Positions 22,951 through 35,759 of a stretch of 64,000 nucleotides of DNA are shown one piece after another (the first letter of the stretch is position 1; the number at the start of each line of letters is the position of its first letter). The stretch is from positions 29,068,213-29,132,212 of the forward strand of contig OZ234493.1 in assembly GCA_965153455.1 (NCBI GenBank). Direction: 5' to 3'. The position numbers and the translations under genes are program-made. Origin of the DNA: Sphagnum compactum. Lineage: Eukaryota; Bryophyta; Sphagnopsida; Sphagnales. The notes under the pieces are model-generated. The model ran no database searches. It was not told where the DNA came from and worked only from the letters and a program-made list of their open reading frames with translations.

Positions 22951-23642
22951 TTGAACATAAAATGAATAAAAAATAAATATCAAGCATTAATCATTGTGAA
23001 AATATAGTAAAAATAAATCTGAATTTTTTTTTTGTCTTGCTGGGCACTATATTATATTGTACTATAATTTCGTTGAGCCTAATGTTGCATTTAATTCATT
23101 GTTATTGTTTAGCATTTGCAGTCAAAATAACTTCCAACTAGTGGGAATATACTCCCTAGCCTAGACATCTTTTCATTTTTATTTTATTTTTCATTTTTTT
23201 CTGTATGTTATGAGAGAAAAAAATCTGCTGTGTGTTGCATAGGGGGAAGATTTCGGATATGGTGCCTTCTGAATTTTCGGCCCCTGCCCTTAGCCTCGAT
23301 ACAAGACCTCAAATCCGAAAGGCCCCCTATATTCGGAACCTTTTCCTCTACTTGAAAAAATAAGAAAAACCTTCTAAAAACCTCTTTTAGCAAAAAACCG
23401 AAAAATTTACCTCAAGGAATACTAGAGCCCAACTCGCATTCCCTGTCTTCTCAGAGAGCCAGACAACGCTGGGGAGTTCCCAAAGTTCCCAGCCAATAAT
23501 TTGGGCACAAGTTCGCCAACTCAGTTCTCTCTCTCGCGCTCCCTTCCTCTCTCCCTCGCCGGACTCGAGGCGAAGCCGTTCTTCCGTCATCGTTGCCTGC
23601 GATTCTCGCATCATCGTCGCCTGATTCAGAAGCTGCACCGTC
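22951..23642 (+). promoter_or_regulatory. Upstream region of TIM10
   Basis: AT-rich DNA gives way at about 23220 to more balanced sequence with a CT-rich leader (CTCTCTCTCGCG near 23526 and TCTCTCCCTCGCC near 23548) just before the TIM10 ATG. Pyrimidine-rich leaders are common in plant housekeeping genes. The transcription start cannot be placed. Confidence 0.4.
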
Positions 23643-25825
23643 ATGGCTTCACAAGTGCCAGCAGGTGTGCCTGTGGACAGGGAACAGGTAGATTTCCTTT
23701 CTTCCTGCTCTTCTCTTCTTGTCTGTCATTTTTTTTTCCCCCTGTGTTGAAGATTGTTGTATAGAAGAAGAAGAAGAAGAAGAAGAAGATGAATCAGTTC
23801 TGACGAAATAACTGTGGTGGTGCTGGTGTATGCTATGTATTACAGATATTTGGCATGGCGCAGCAGGAGATGGAGTATAGAGTCGACCTCTTCAATAAGT
23901 GAGCGTTGTTTTCTGACCTGCTATGGCCAATTCTGCTTTGGTGTTCTTTGTTGGTCATCGATCTCTTTTTGTTATATGTTTTTCTAGGGTTTTAGGTTGT
24001 TGAAAAGCATACTATGCAGCAAGCAAGGAAACAAGCAAGAAAGCTCACATTTGAGCGACTATTTGTAGTTGACAAAAACAAAGGTTGCATTATTCCTCAG
24101 GCTTACCCAGACATGCTTTGACAAGTGCGTTGAAAGAAAGTGAGTGCTCATATCCTACCTGCTGCTCCCTGTGTGCAAGTGTTTTCATCATTTTCTTGTA
24201 CTTCGTTGCATCCTTCTTGAAACTTGGTATTTTCTACCCTCTCCAATGCAGCTCTAATTGTAGTTCTCTATATAACATCAATTTGATCAAGAAGGATATC
24301 AGATAGTCCTTAAATAAGATGATGGGGGCAAAAACTTAGTGGCTTTCCAATGTAGTGGTATGGAACTGAGGGATCCAATCACCAGGGGATGTGATCACCA
24401 GTGGTGCATATTTTTAGTGCAGAACAAGGCCAAAGCTCTTGATTCTCTTCTCATTTAGCAACCATTTCAAAACTGTTTCTTTCTCTGTTTCTCACTCTTG
24501 AATGATGATTTCTTTTTTTGTGTCTGTAGGTACAAGGAGGCAGATCTGAATGTGGGAGAAAACAGCTGCATTGATCGCTGTGTTGCCAAGTATTGGCAGG
24601 TATTGGCAAAACATTCTTTGAATGCAATTGGAAAGAAAGTGGACCTCCCATTGCAATCATGTCTCTGAGCTATGACTTGTGTTTACTGGCATCCCTTGTT
24701 GAGCATGCAATGCAAAATAGCTGGTGCATTTATGGGTGACTTTTAATCTGAGCCTCTGATGTACATTGCCAAGTGTTTTAGGTCAAATGGGTTCCCTATC
24801 ATCATTGAGTGCAGAAAAGTACCAAGAATGTCTGTGGAAAGCAATGAGTGACATAAACCTTGCCCAATCTTGCTTGAAGTCTTTGACACAAGGACTTCAG
24901 GGTGACCTAAGGGCTGGTACTATAGCTAGTGGCCTTAAGATGAACATTTCTTTTCTTGCACCTGTCATAACATTGCTAGGGTGTCAAGTTTTGGAAGATA
25001 CTAGCAGTGGGTGGATGACCCATAGGAAACCCTTTGCATCTGGTTCATTGCTGCAGGGTAAACTTGATGACTACACTGAGTGACCACACTGGCCAACATG
25101 TTGCCTGCCTCTGTTGACACATGTTTTCTTTTTTAGCCTCTTTGAATTTTATTTTGCTGTCTCCAGTAGACTCAGTAAGAGCATTTCCTCATAGATTCTT
25201 GTAAAGGGAAGGACCTCATGGATAATGATATCCTCAGGACTTAGATACTGGTGGTGTGCAGTGGAGGTAATAAATTAGGTGAAGCATTTACTGTTTCCAT
25301 GGTATAAGAGCTTCATTGTTGCTGAATTTCAGCAGCAGTGTGAAAAGAAACCATTGATGTCTATTCTGTTTTGTATGACTTAGTAGCTGATGCATTGGAG
25401 GAGTTCACTATTTTTGTACCTTACGTTTCATGCTATAGTATGATCTTTGGAAAAGTCTGGTGTTGAGGGATAAATTGATGAAGGATTTGTAGGATATTTT
25501 GGACCTGCTTACACAATATATGATGTTTTTGATCATGGTAAGTATGATCTGATTGAGCCTGTCATGGAAATGTTTTTGTGGTCTTTCTCCGCAGCTGCTG
25601 TGTTGTAATCCCTTTGTTTCTCTATTGACAAAGGTTTTTGAACGACACCATATTTTAGCTGAAATGTTGCAAGTGTGGTGCTGTGAGTACATTCAACTCA
25701 TGAGTTGGACTGTACTCCTTTGATCTGTGTCTTCCCTTCTCATCCATGACCCCAGTGTTTGTTCTGTGCAGGTGACAGGCATTGTAGGACAGATGCTGGG
25801 ATCAAATCGACCTCCTCTTGGGTAG
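23643..25825 (+). CDS. TIM10: Mitochondrial import inner membrane translocase subunit TIM10
   Basis: Five exons join to an 86-residue protein: 23643-23687, 23846-23898, 24101-24139, 24530-24599 and 25772-25825. All introns are GT-AG and in phase, and the stop is TAG. TIM10 is a small chaperone of the intermembrane space that pairs with TIM9 and guides hydrophobic carrier proteins to the TIM22 complex. The twin CX3C motif is complete: Cys38-FDK-Cys42 and Cys59-IDR-Cys63, 16 residues apart, as needed for the two disulfides formed by the Mia40 pathway. The blocks MAQQEMEYRVDLFNK and NVGENSCIDRCVAKYWQ match plant TIM10. There is no cleavable presequence, as expected for the family. The last intron is 1.17 kb; the others are about 160-390 bases. 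A (GAA)n run lies in intron 1 at 23763-23789. Confidence 0.95.
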
Positions 25826-27419
25826 TCTACCAGAAATGAGCAATCTTTCTTGCATTTGCAGCTCCAAGGTGAATGGCTTCCCTCAAATGTAGCATGGATG
25901 AGCTTATGAGTGGTCAAGGAAGTTAACTCCAAGTTTTCCTTTATACCAATTTGCAAGTATAAGAGTACATATCTGGTCAACTAGATTCAAACATGGGTCC
26001 AGTGATTTTGCCTTGTTGTTTGCCTGGGCATTTTGTGATAACAGCAGAAGTTGCTTCACGTTTAGAATTTACCATTATCCCAGCACTAGGAACCTGATTT
26101 GGTCTTTGTACTCCAGTTTCTTTACAACAGTTCCACTGTGCCTTCATTGGTGTTCTGGTGTGTAATTTGCAGACCCTAGGGTTGAAATACTCTCAGATTA
26201 GAGCAAACTGCTTATCTACACTGTAAGGAGGGGAGTATGTTTCTTGATTGATAGCCAAGGGCATGACTGAGTCTACTTGATGTTTCCAGCAATGCCATAG
26301 AAACTCTGGATGCAGATTTTTGTGAACTTTTTGAGTGAAATCAGAGGTAGGCCATTATATACTTGTCTATAGCTATCGTTGGGAGCTGATGAAGTCAATG
26401 GGGAGTCATGGCAGCTAGTCACTACTCTTCATGATGACAGTAATGGTCTGATACTTTTGTCAGTGACACTCATAAGGTTATGAACAGGCTCATTCTTGTT
26501 GTGCTAGTTTTGGTTTGCTTGAACCTGACACAATGGTCACCTTTGAAGTATTTATTCTGGAGTTTTCTCTGCAATCTCATGGATACGGAAGGAGGAGGAA
26601 GACAGGCTTGAAACATATAGATAATGCAATATTGTGCTTGGTCTGAAACCTGCTCCTCAGAAACATGTAAGGTAAGCTTCTCAGATCTGGCAACCCACAC
26701 TGCAGGAGGTAGTGTCTGAAACCATGGGGGAGTGGTGTTGAAGGGAAGTCTGGACCACCTTCCAGCTCACGATCTGGGTTTTTTCTGGAAGTTTTTAAAA
26801 AAAATTCAAAGAAAAAGTTTCAAACCTTGTTCTGGCTTTCTTAGTCATGGAGGATGTAATCATGAGGATGGAGAGTTTTCGGTTGTCATGAGAGTTATTA
26901 AAGTTCCCTCTCATCAACCACCAAAAGCAGCTTCACTGTTTTTGTTCATTCATTTATTCTGCCCCTTGAATGCCTCATGAATTCATTAAAAGACATCATA
27001 ATGTGGAGTGCTGCTTTTTTGGCACATTTGAAAAAAAAAAAAAAAAGTTATGTTGGCAACAGGCATCATAAAATTTAAACATGTATTTTCTAGTTATGGA
27101 AGTTTTTTGGGATCATGATCTGCACTTTTGGAATGGTGATTGGAACTAGTCTGTGAATCAGAGGCCCACAAAATGGTAGGCCACATCTACAGGATTTGCA
27201 TGAAGCAGATAGAGTTCATGTTAAAATCTAATCAGTGGGATGGATGAATTGAACCCATAGGTTCACCTATAGGTGTCTATCTTTGAGAGAGCAATCAAGT
27301 GCTTTATTTTCTGAGCATCCTGAACTTGAGGATTTCGACCATGGGTAAGGTTGAATTTTCAACATTCTTTAAAGTTGAAGGTTTGGTGAAATCCAAATTT
27401 GAATTTGGCCCGGGGAACT

Positions 27420-27456
<37 letters not shown>

Positions 27457-28952
27457 GGGATCCACACAGACAGGGTCTATAGTATTTGGAGTTGGCCTTT
27501 TGGGTCTGAACTCTGAACATTTAAGGGCGAACTGCATTCCTCAAGTTTCAGGCCTACAACCAAATTTCAAAGTACACTGCCTTCAAAGTTTTGTTTCAAG
27601 GTGCAAGTGTGTGTAATTTGTTCTGCCTGTAATGAAGATGTCAGTTCCAGAAAGAAACAAAGTACACTCACTGGTAGCTGCTAGACTGAATTATCCCACC
27701 GGAATCAGGTAGGTGGCTTACTACAATGATCTGTCTCTGCCAGGGTTCTGAGTTCCAACTTCTAACTTCATTCACTTACACATTGCCGCCTCCTCCTTCC
27801 CAGATGATAGATCGAAGTGATACCCAATAACGCAAGGTAGTTCTTGAGGAACCAATTCTCACGTAAACTAGAAACGCTAGTTCTCATTGAGAGAACTGAC
27901 TTGAAAATCAACCCCATTCATGAGAATTGCCCAACATTGGTCCAAACCAATCGAGCAAAATGAACTGATCACAACGACTATGAGGGCATTATGATCATTA
28001 GGGCAGATCTTCCCTGGAAAAGGGATGGTTATGAGTCCTTTGTAAGGATCATCAGCTCAAAGAACTAGTAGCTGCTAGAGAACTAAAGAATCTACAGATG
28101 CTAGATGCTAAGAGAATCAGAATAGGCACCAAAAGTGAAGAGACCTGGGCATTGTTGTTATCAATGAAAAAATTGAAAAGAGAACCAATTTGGTAAGAAC
28201 TGGCCTAATTAAGAGATTTGGAATTCTAGAACTGTCACTGCTCTTTCATATGCAAAGTACCTTACCCTAAGGTCAGTTTCGTTGTTAAATAATCCTCAAC
28301 ATAGTGAAACGAAATTTTGTGAAAATATGAAGTTGACATGGTGAAATCATCATAATTTATCATAGGCTACACTTATGAATAATTTCACTACCATATCAAA
28401 ATATTATAGTAGATGATGGAAAAATTAATTATTTTAAAATTAAAATACGAATTCTTTTTTTGGAAATAAAATAAAATTCAATTTTGTCAATGTGGAAACT
28501 GACCCTAGGCTATGGTAATCAAAGAACTGGATGTGGCTTTTCTTTGAAAACTTAAAGAACCACTCAACACTAGTCCAAACTCGGAAGGGATTGAGAAAAA
28601 GTACACTCATTAAGGCTGGCATTCTAATCAGTAATTTCCCTCCCAGACTTTTTGGTTCTTCATCTTTCCTGTGAGTTCTCTCGCTCCTTCATCATGATAT
28701 TTTTCATCCAAAGTGGACTGGGGTTTTTCATCCAAGGCTGACTGCCATGTGCCTTACATTGGGTAAAGCCTTACATTGGATAAAGCCCTTGGAAGATGGC
28801 ATTACCGAAATTTGGAGCACCCCCTTGACTATCACTGTGGTTGAGCCTCTTATTTCCTTAATGTCCTCAACCGAGGGCTTTACCCTACACCAAACCCAAT
28901 TTCAGCCCCACTTAAAGATTGTACTTCATCCAAAGTATCTAACTATGGAGGT
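25826..28952. other. TIM10 3' flank and intergenic DNA, no gene seen
   Basis: No ORF here has recognisable content. There is a (GA)n run at 27421-27452 and an A run near 27030-27046. The segment ends at the left LTR of the gypsy element. Confidence 0.5.
27421..27452. repeat. (GA)n microsatellite
   Basis: About 16 uninterrupted GA units. The ORF across it is an artefact of the repeat. Confidence 0.95.
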
Positions 28953-29232
28953 TGTTAACTCAATTTTTCAGTGTATATGATAATTAGTATACTTAACAAG
29001 TAACTAGTAAGACATTTTGATTGTCTTAATTTTTTGATTAACAGGTTCAAAGGATAACTTGTTCATTACAAGAACTAGTAATTAGACAATTGCAATAAGC
29101 AAGAAACAAAGATATTTCTTATGTTTTTATGATGGCCAAAATTGGAGCAACTTGTTAATGCAAATCAGTAAATTGAAAATTGTAAATTTAAGATAGAAAA
29201 GATAAACCACATAGTAGAGAACACCCTCAACA
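28953..29232 (+). repeat. 5' LTR of the gypsy element, internally deleted
   Basis: The 280 bases align end to end with the 3' LTR except that ~290 bases are missing in the middle. The break lies at GCAATAAGC, where the 3' LTR has ...GCATAAGC after the extra segment. Shared landmarks are TTTTTCAGTGTATAT, AAGACATTTTGATT, CAAAGGATAACT and AAAGATAAACCACATAG. Confidence 0.88.
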
Positions 29233-29234
29233 TT

Positions 29235-29252
29235 TGGCAACCGCGTAGTGGA
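29235..29252 (+). other. Putative primer binding site
   Basis: TGGCAACCGCGTAGTGG starts two bases after the 5' LTR. It begins with TGG, which would pair with the CCA end of a tRNA. I could not assign the tRNA. Confidence 0.45.
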
Positions 29253-29497
29253 ATGGAATTGTAAGCAAAAAAATGCTTATGCCTTTTGGTTTTAGTAATT
29301 GTTTTGTTTTAATGTTTTAGGTTTGGATCTGTTTTAGGTTTTAAGAGTTTTCTAAGCTTTTCTTTGTGACCATACTTTTTGTTTTTTTTCTTTACAAGCA
29401 GTAATCACAAATTTCTTTGGATTCACATGTTGAGTTTTGATATTTTCATAAGCAACCTGTTGAAAAAAAGGAAATATAAATTAATGATTTTTAAAAG

Positions 29498-32400
29498 ATG
29501 TCAACATTAGTCACAAGAGGCCTTAGAAGGCAATTGGAATTAGAAGTGCCACATCAACCTATTCATGAAGTAGTTTAGCCACAAGAACAAACAAGTTTTC
29601 AAGGCAAGGGAATACAAATGGTTGAAGCTCATAGTAATGAGCCTCAGCAACCTATTATGGTAGAAGTACCTTTTCATCAGATGCCCGTAGAAAAGGAAGA
29701 AAGAAGGGAACAACAAGTATTTTCAATTGGTTGATTTTTTACACCCCAACAATCGTTTCAACAACGGAGGTCGAATACACAATTGAATGAATAGAATATT
29801 GAACCTGTTCGACCTGCTGATGAGGTAGCCTTTGCAGAACACAAATGGCAATTTGTGACACCCGATTACTATATTTTTAGAGCAACTGCACATTCTCGAT
29901 CAGCACCGGTTATTAGGTACTATACATCTAAATTGATTTCTGTTTTGAATCCAACCATAGCCGATTCAGAATTGGAGCGTAATCAATTTTTAACCCGGTT
30001 GGAACAACTATGCAACTTGGAGTGAAAACCTTCACACTGATCAAGTTTTCAACAACATGTAGAACCGGTGGAATTACTAGTGGCCCTTGTCATTGTTCAA
30101 CAAACACAACCACTTCATCAACTTGTTTGGCCGAGTGTACCTGTCATGAAACCATTAAACGACCACTAGTTCAACGAATTATATAGGTTACAACCACCCA
30201 ACCTATTACTGAAGTTGCATTAACTTATGCATATTGTCAATAGGTTGGACATGAGTTCAAGAATTGTCTTTTTGTGGATGATAAATTGAAGAGATTAATG
30301 AAAGAAGAACTTCAAACTTCTTTGCCGCCTATGGTACTGAGCACACCAGTGACCCATGTTGGTGTACTTGTACAATTAGCTCCGATACAATTGAATTTGG
30401 TTACCAATCCAATATCGGTTAATCAACATGTAGGTTGGCCATAACTTGTTGCCATAAGTAGTATGGCAACCTAAAACAATACCATACCCAATGTAGTACA
30501 ATATATTACACTTTTATATTTATGGATTTAACATGTATTCAATGTATTATTCAGGAATGAAAGGACTTGATCCATTGATTTTTGGAAGGAAGAAGGGGTA
30601 TGCAGTCGGTGTTATTCAACCAGAACAAGTGCCACCTATTGAGCAATTGGTGTAAAATTAATATCATGTTAGAATTCCCACTTTAGGATTAGAACAATAA
30701 GTTCTTATCATAAGAGGTGTGCTTATTCCACAAGCGACAACAACAACTTTACTTATACATATACTTGTTACAATTAGGCTACCAGTCTATGGTAATGGTG
30801 TTTTTATTCAACAACCCAGAAGGGTTAATTCATATCCACAACTTGGTGGAAAACCGCTTGGAGGTTCGCCCAATGGAGGAAGACCAGGAGGAAGATCACT
30901 TGATTGAAACCCACTTGGAAGACCGCCATCGAATCCACATGTTGGATTTTATGGATGGCAAGCACATGACCTAAGGATATTTATGCCACCATGGTACCAA
31001 CTGGTTTTGGTTATATTTGAACCAACTAGTAAGTTGCCATACCAAAAGTTCCAATATCCCATATATGTGATACTAATCCTGATACTCACATTAAAGTTTT
31101 CAAGAAAGTGATTAGAGCTAATGGTGAGACCATGGAGGCAGACATCATCAAAATTATTTAGTTTTACTATACAAGATAACATCTCAAAATGGGGTGAGAA
31201 CTTTGTAGAAGATCATCTTAATTGCACCTTTGATGAATTGGAACAAATATTTTGCAAGTGTTTTTGGACCATGAAGAATGATGAAGAAATCTACATGCAG
31301 TTAAAGAATCTTCAACAAGTTGGTTAACGGGTAGAAGTTTACTACAAATGTTTGCTTAAATTGGCTAATTGTTTACAAGTGAAAGTTACTGATGTTTTCC
31401 TTACCACCATATTTAGAGCAAGTTTACAACCATACCTTAAATTGGCAACAACATGTTTGACAAAAGATACCTTGATTAAACATAAGGAAGTTATAGTAAT
31501 TTGTGAAGAAAGTGGACCGGTTATAGCAAATTGTCGCAACTCTAACATTGGGTTCGCAATTAAGTGTGAAGTGCAAGGCCCATGAGGTTGGGAGTGTGTT
31601 TAGGTGTGAAACACATTTTCACAAATGGGGGAAAGTGTAAGGGATGAAGCCCAATGACTCTCAAGTGCACTCCCAAGTGCACTCCCACTTTGGGAGTTGC
31701 ACTCGTGTGGGAGTTGCGAATGTTTAGAGCCTTGTTTGAAAAGGAAGAAAAACACCAAATTGGGCCCCCAAAACACCATTACATTGGTTTTGAAGCATAG
31801 ATGCTTAAAGTGCCTTCACATTGTTCATTTAGACCTGATTTGCATGAGTTAATATTAAAAGAGGGGTGGGTTCCCAACCACAAATCCATTGAAAGTAGGT
31901 GTCAAATGAGATCTGATTGGGTGTGCTATACACTACTGGAAAGATTTTTTTGAGGGTTATAGATATTTTCCTTGCATTTTCAAAACAGATTTGATTTGAA
32001 AAAAATATGAGCGTGCAAAGTTTTAGGACAACAAAAGTCCTAATTTTGGTACTCCCACTTGGGAGTCTAAGGGGAAAGTGACATTTGGATGTAGTCATTG
32101 AGGAGAGGCACATAATGTACTATAGGGAGAGGGAGTGGTGTTTCCTCCCAAAGGTTGCGGGTCGTGTAAAGCTTGTGTTTGAGGTTGCCCTTACGAAATC
32201 CATCGCATCACTTTCATTCAACTTGCACTAATTGCTTTCTTTTCTTAGTTGTGTAGGTTGACCTCCTCTTGAACTTTCACTTGTGAGTTTGTTCTTATTC
32301 CATCCCAGAGCTTTAGCATGCCCTCTTGCCCCTGAAATGTTGCGAGTTAAGGAGCTTGCCCCAACTTTCTTCTTCTTTTATTGTTTTGTTCTAGGACCCA

Positions 32401-33000
32401 CCTTTGGGTCTTTTGAAGAGTTTAGGGGCGCGTCACAAACTATAACACTTTGATAATTCAACTAGATTTCAAATTGCGTACACAGCCCATTGTCACCTAT
32501 ACAACTTCTAAACAATAGTTAACATGTTCAAATTGTGGTAAAACAAGTCGTGCAAAAGAAACTTGTCATAACAAAAAGAGAGAAAAATCGATAGTTCCTG
32601 TTGCACCCATTAAAGTTGCTAAACCGGTAATTGAAGTGATTGCATAATTTGTTAAGCTAGCCAAAGTGCCCTTATAATATCCTTGTATTATTTGTTCTAA
32701 TTCTAAGCATTGTGCTCTTAATTGTCTTAAAAAAACAGAAGTTCAGAATATGTTTGGAATTAAACCAAACACTACTGCTACTGTAGCAGCAAAAAATCAT
32801 CAACTTGATAATGTCCCAATCAATGTAGTTGTAGCTGTCACAACACACAACTAAGCATCGTAGTAACAAGTTCTTAGAGAACGAGAATCAGTGAAGGAAA
32901 AAGCAACAGCTGATTGGTGAACATAAGAACAATTGAATGATTCTTTTGTTCATACCATTAAGGAATTATAGGGAAGTGATTTAACATTACAAGCATCTGT
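29498..33000 (+). pseudogene. Decayed gag region of the gypsy element
   Basis: The frame opening at 29498 (ATGTCAACATTAGTC) is broken by many stops. The core gag homology is at 31120-31585: the blocks KLFSFTIQDNISKWGENF, CTFDELEQIF and YYKCLLKLANCLQ resemble plant gypsy gag. CCHC zinc-knuckle-like motifs are visible at ~30225-30275 (first Cys lost, a TAG inside), ~32525-32570 (Arg at the His position) and ~32681-32725 (CIICSNSKHCALNC, intact). The region is interrupted at ~31636-32437 by another element's LTR. Three knuckles would be unusual and may reflect a duplicated gag portion. Confidence 0.75.
31636..32437 (+). mobile_element. LTR of a second retrotransposon nested in gag
   Basis: The ~800 base segment begins TGTAAGGGATGAAGCCC and ends GGGGCGCGTCACA, a TG...CA pattern. 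It is preceded by AAATGGGGGAAAG, which looks like a polypurine tract, so this may be the 3' end of a truncated element and not a solo LTR. Gag-like coding resemblance stops at about 31585 and resumes after about 32440. The left boundary of the insertion is therefore probably near 31585 and uncertain. Confidence 0.65.
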
Positions 33001-33215
33001 TGATTTAAACAAACCATTTTTCATTCAAATTGGGTAAATTTACCAGAACTAGTAAATCAACTAGTTGCAAATAAACAATGTGTTCAATTGACATCACAAA
33101 CCATGATACCAAAGAAGACTTTGGAAGAGATTTCGAAAGACATCAATACTCAAGTTTTGGAGACTAAGTATGTGATTAACTTGGGACAACTTCTGAAAAT
33201 TGTGTCAAACATTAG

Positions 33216-35515
33216 ATGGTACATTTTAAAACTGGTCAAGCTTATCCGGTCCAACTTGAACTTGTTCAAGCTAAACCTACCTGTGCAATAATAGCTATTG
33301 ATCATCAGATGGTTGTGATTCAAGTCCAAGTTGGTAATAATTTTATTGATGATGTGTTGATTGATGGAGGACCTAGAGTAAACATCATTATTGAAAATCT
33401 GAGGATACAATTAGGTTTGTCAAAACCTAATCCAATGCACTATAATCTGCACATGGCAGATTAAACCATAGCCAAGCCACTTGGTCTTATTAGGGATCTA
33501 AAGATATTTGTTTATGGAATACCTTATACAGTTACATTTACTGTTATGTATTGGATTCTAATTATTCAATGTTATTTGGATGCCCATGGTTGAAAGATGC
33601 AAAAGTATCCCATGATTGGGGAACCAATATTGTAACCATACAAGGAACTGGTATAGTAAAAACCATACCTATTACCAAGAAACTTGGTATTCAAACCAAA
33701 AGACCAGAAGTTCTAGTTTGTTATGATTTCCATTTTGGAATACTTGATGATGAAAAGGATGTGATGTTTGCCATAGAGTTATACTTGTTTTCAATAAGAA
33801 CTATAGTAGTACCTACTCATATTGAACTTGTTCCTAAACTGGTCTGCATACCAGATATTTTCATGGCAAAACCAATCCTTAAACATGATGTTGTACCAAT
33901 AGATGTATTAGCTATGAAATTAGCTATACCACCTAATACTGTCAAACAACATTTACTTAAAACTTTCTTCCACCCGGAGGTTGGAGAGATGATTGTTGAT
34001 GAAACATTTGCTCGAGAGCCAGTACAAGATCCAACCATAGCAAGATGGATTGTTATTGAGGAGGAGCAATTCACTAAAGTCAATTTGGGTTCTAAGGAGA
34101 ATGTGCAACATGTGAAAGTGAACTTTACACTTGAATTGGTTGTCACATATCAATTAATTGAGCTTCTAAAGTAGTTCGAAAATGTATTTGCCTAGACATA
34201 CAAAGACTTGAAAGGTATATCACTAGAGATTGCACAACGTAGGATCGAACTGGACACCATAGTACCACCAACTCATCAAACAAGGTACTGGTTGAATCCT
34301 AATTATGTTGCCATTGTCAAACAAGATATAGATAAGTTACTTGTTGTTGGTTTTATGAAATTGGTCGAGGAAGCAACCTGGCTATTTCCAATAGTGGTTG
34401 TTCCTAGGAAAAATGGGAAGTTGAAGATTTGTGTTGATTTTAGGAAACTCAATGCAGCGACCAAGAAGGATCTTTATTCAGTTCTTTTTACATATGAAGT
34501 TATCAACACCATTGCTAGACACAAAATTTATACCTTTTTGGATGGGTTTTTAGGATAGCATTAGATATCAATTGCATTAGAGGACCAACCCAAAACCGCC
34601 TTTGCAATAAACTAGGGGGTTTTTGTGTGGGTTGTGATGCCATTTAGTGTCAAAAATGGACCGCCCACTTATCAGAGGGCAACAATTAAAGCTTTTCATG
34701 AATACATTGATGTGTTCATGAAGATTTTTAAGTGACTTTACTTTTTTCAGTGACTTGTCAACCCACCTTCAAAAGTGTTTTTTTAAGTGTAGAAAGTTCA
34801 GTATTAGTCTGAACCTCGACAAGTGTGTATTCATGGTGTTTTCAAGAACCATTTTAGGATTCATAGTGTCTAAAGAAGGCAAGGTCATGGATCCTAAGAA
34901 GGTTGAAGCCTTAGTAAACATTCCAATATTTACTACCCTACAAGAAATCCAAGTTTTTAGTGAGATGGCCCAATTTTATAGGTACTTCATAAAAAAACTT
35001 TGCTTCAATCATGTGACCTATCACTAAGCTACTCAAAAAGTTTGAAGTCTTTGAGTGGATTGAAGGATGCCAAAATGCTTGGGAGGATATTATAAATCGG
35101 TTCGTACAAGCGCTTATTTTGATTAGTCCAAATTGGGAGCTTGAGTTTCACGTTCATACGAATACATTTTAGTTAGTAGTAGGAGCCATACTAGCCGCAA
35201 AACCCGACTGGTAAGTTTGACCAACCGGTTATGTATGCTTCTAGATTGCTAAACTCAGCTGAGAGAAACTATACTATTATTAAGAAAGAAGCCTTAACTA
35301 TGGTTTATGCTTTACACAAATTTAAACATTATTTATTGGGTAATTGGTTTGTGTTTTATGTTGATCACATGGCCTTGGTGTACCTCGTAAATAAACCATA
35401 AGTTTCTAACAGAATAACTAGGTGGTTATTGTTACTTTTGGAATATGATTTCAAAATTGTTTATAAGAATGGTAGTCCCATTTGATGGCAGATGCATTGA
35501 GTAGATTGCCCAATC
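33216..35515 (+). pseudogene. Decayed pol: protease, reverse transcriptase, RNase H
   Basis: Protease is recognised from DVLIDGGPRVNII (near 33350-33390), which keeps the Asp of the active site. Reverse transcriptase runs from about 34208: VVVPRKNGKLKICVDFRKLN and FLDGFLG are family blocks, followed by KTAFA near 34600. The catalytic box expected near 34725-34740 reads about FLSDF, so one of the paired Asp residues is lost. RNase H remains lie at about 35030-35515 and end in LMADALSRLPNQVD. The frames shift at least three times and contain many stops, so no working enzyme can be made. Confidence 0.85.
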
Positions 35516-35759
35516 AAGTAGATTTGGTTGCTGTACCTAATCAAACCACCAATGTTCGTTTGTTCACATTACAACCAGAGTAGTTACAGAGTGTTTATGA
35601 TTATCTGATGGAGGAAATGATGCCAAAAAGATTTACAATTTCATAACGACAATATTTAGCCTAGATAGCTAAACCGTTTGTGGTATAAAACAAGATATTT
35701 TACAAATTTGGGCAAGATAATAGGTTTCGTCATGTTTTGTAACCTAAACAAGTGCCAAC

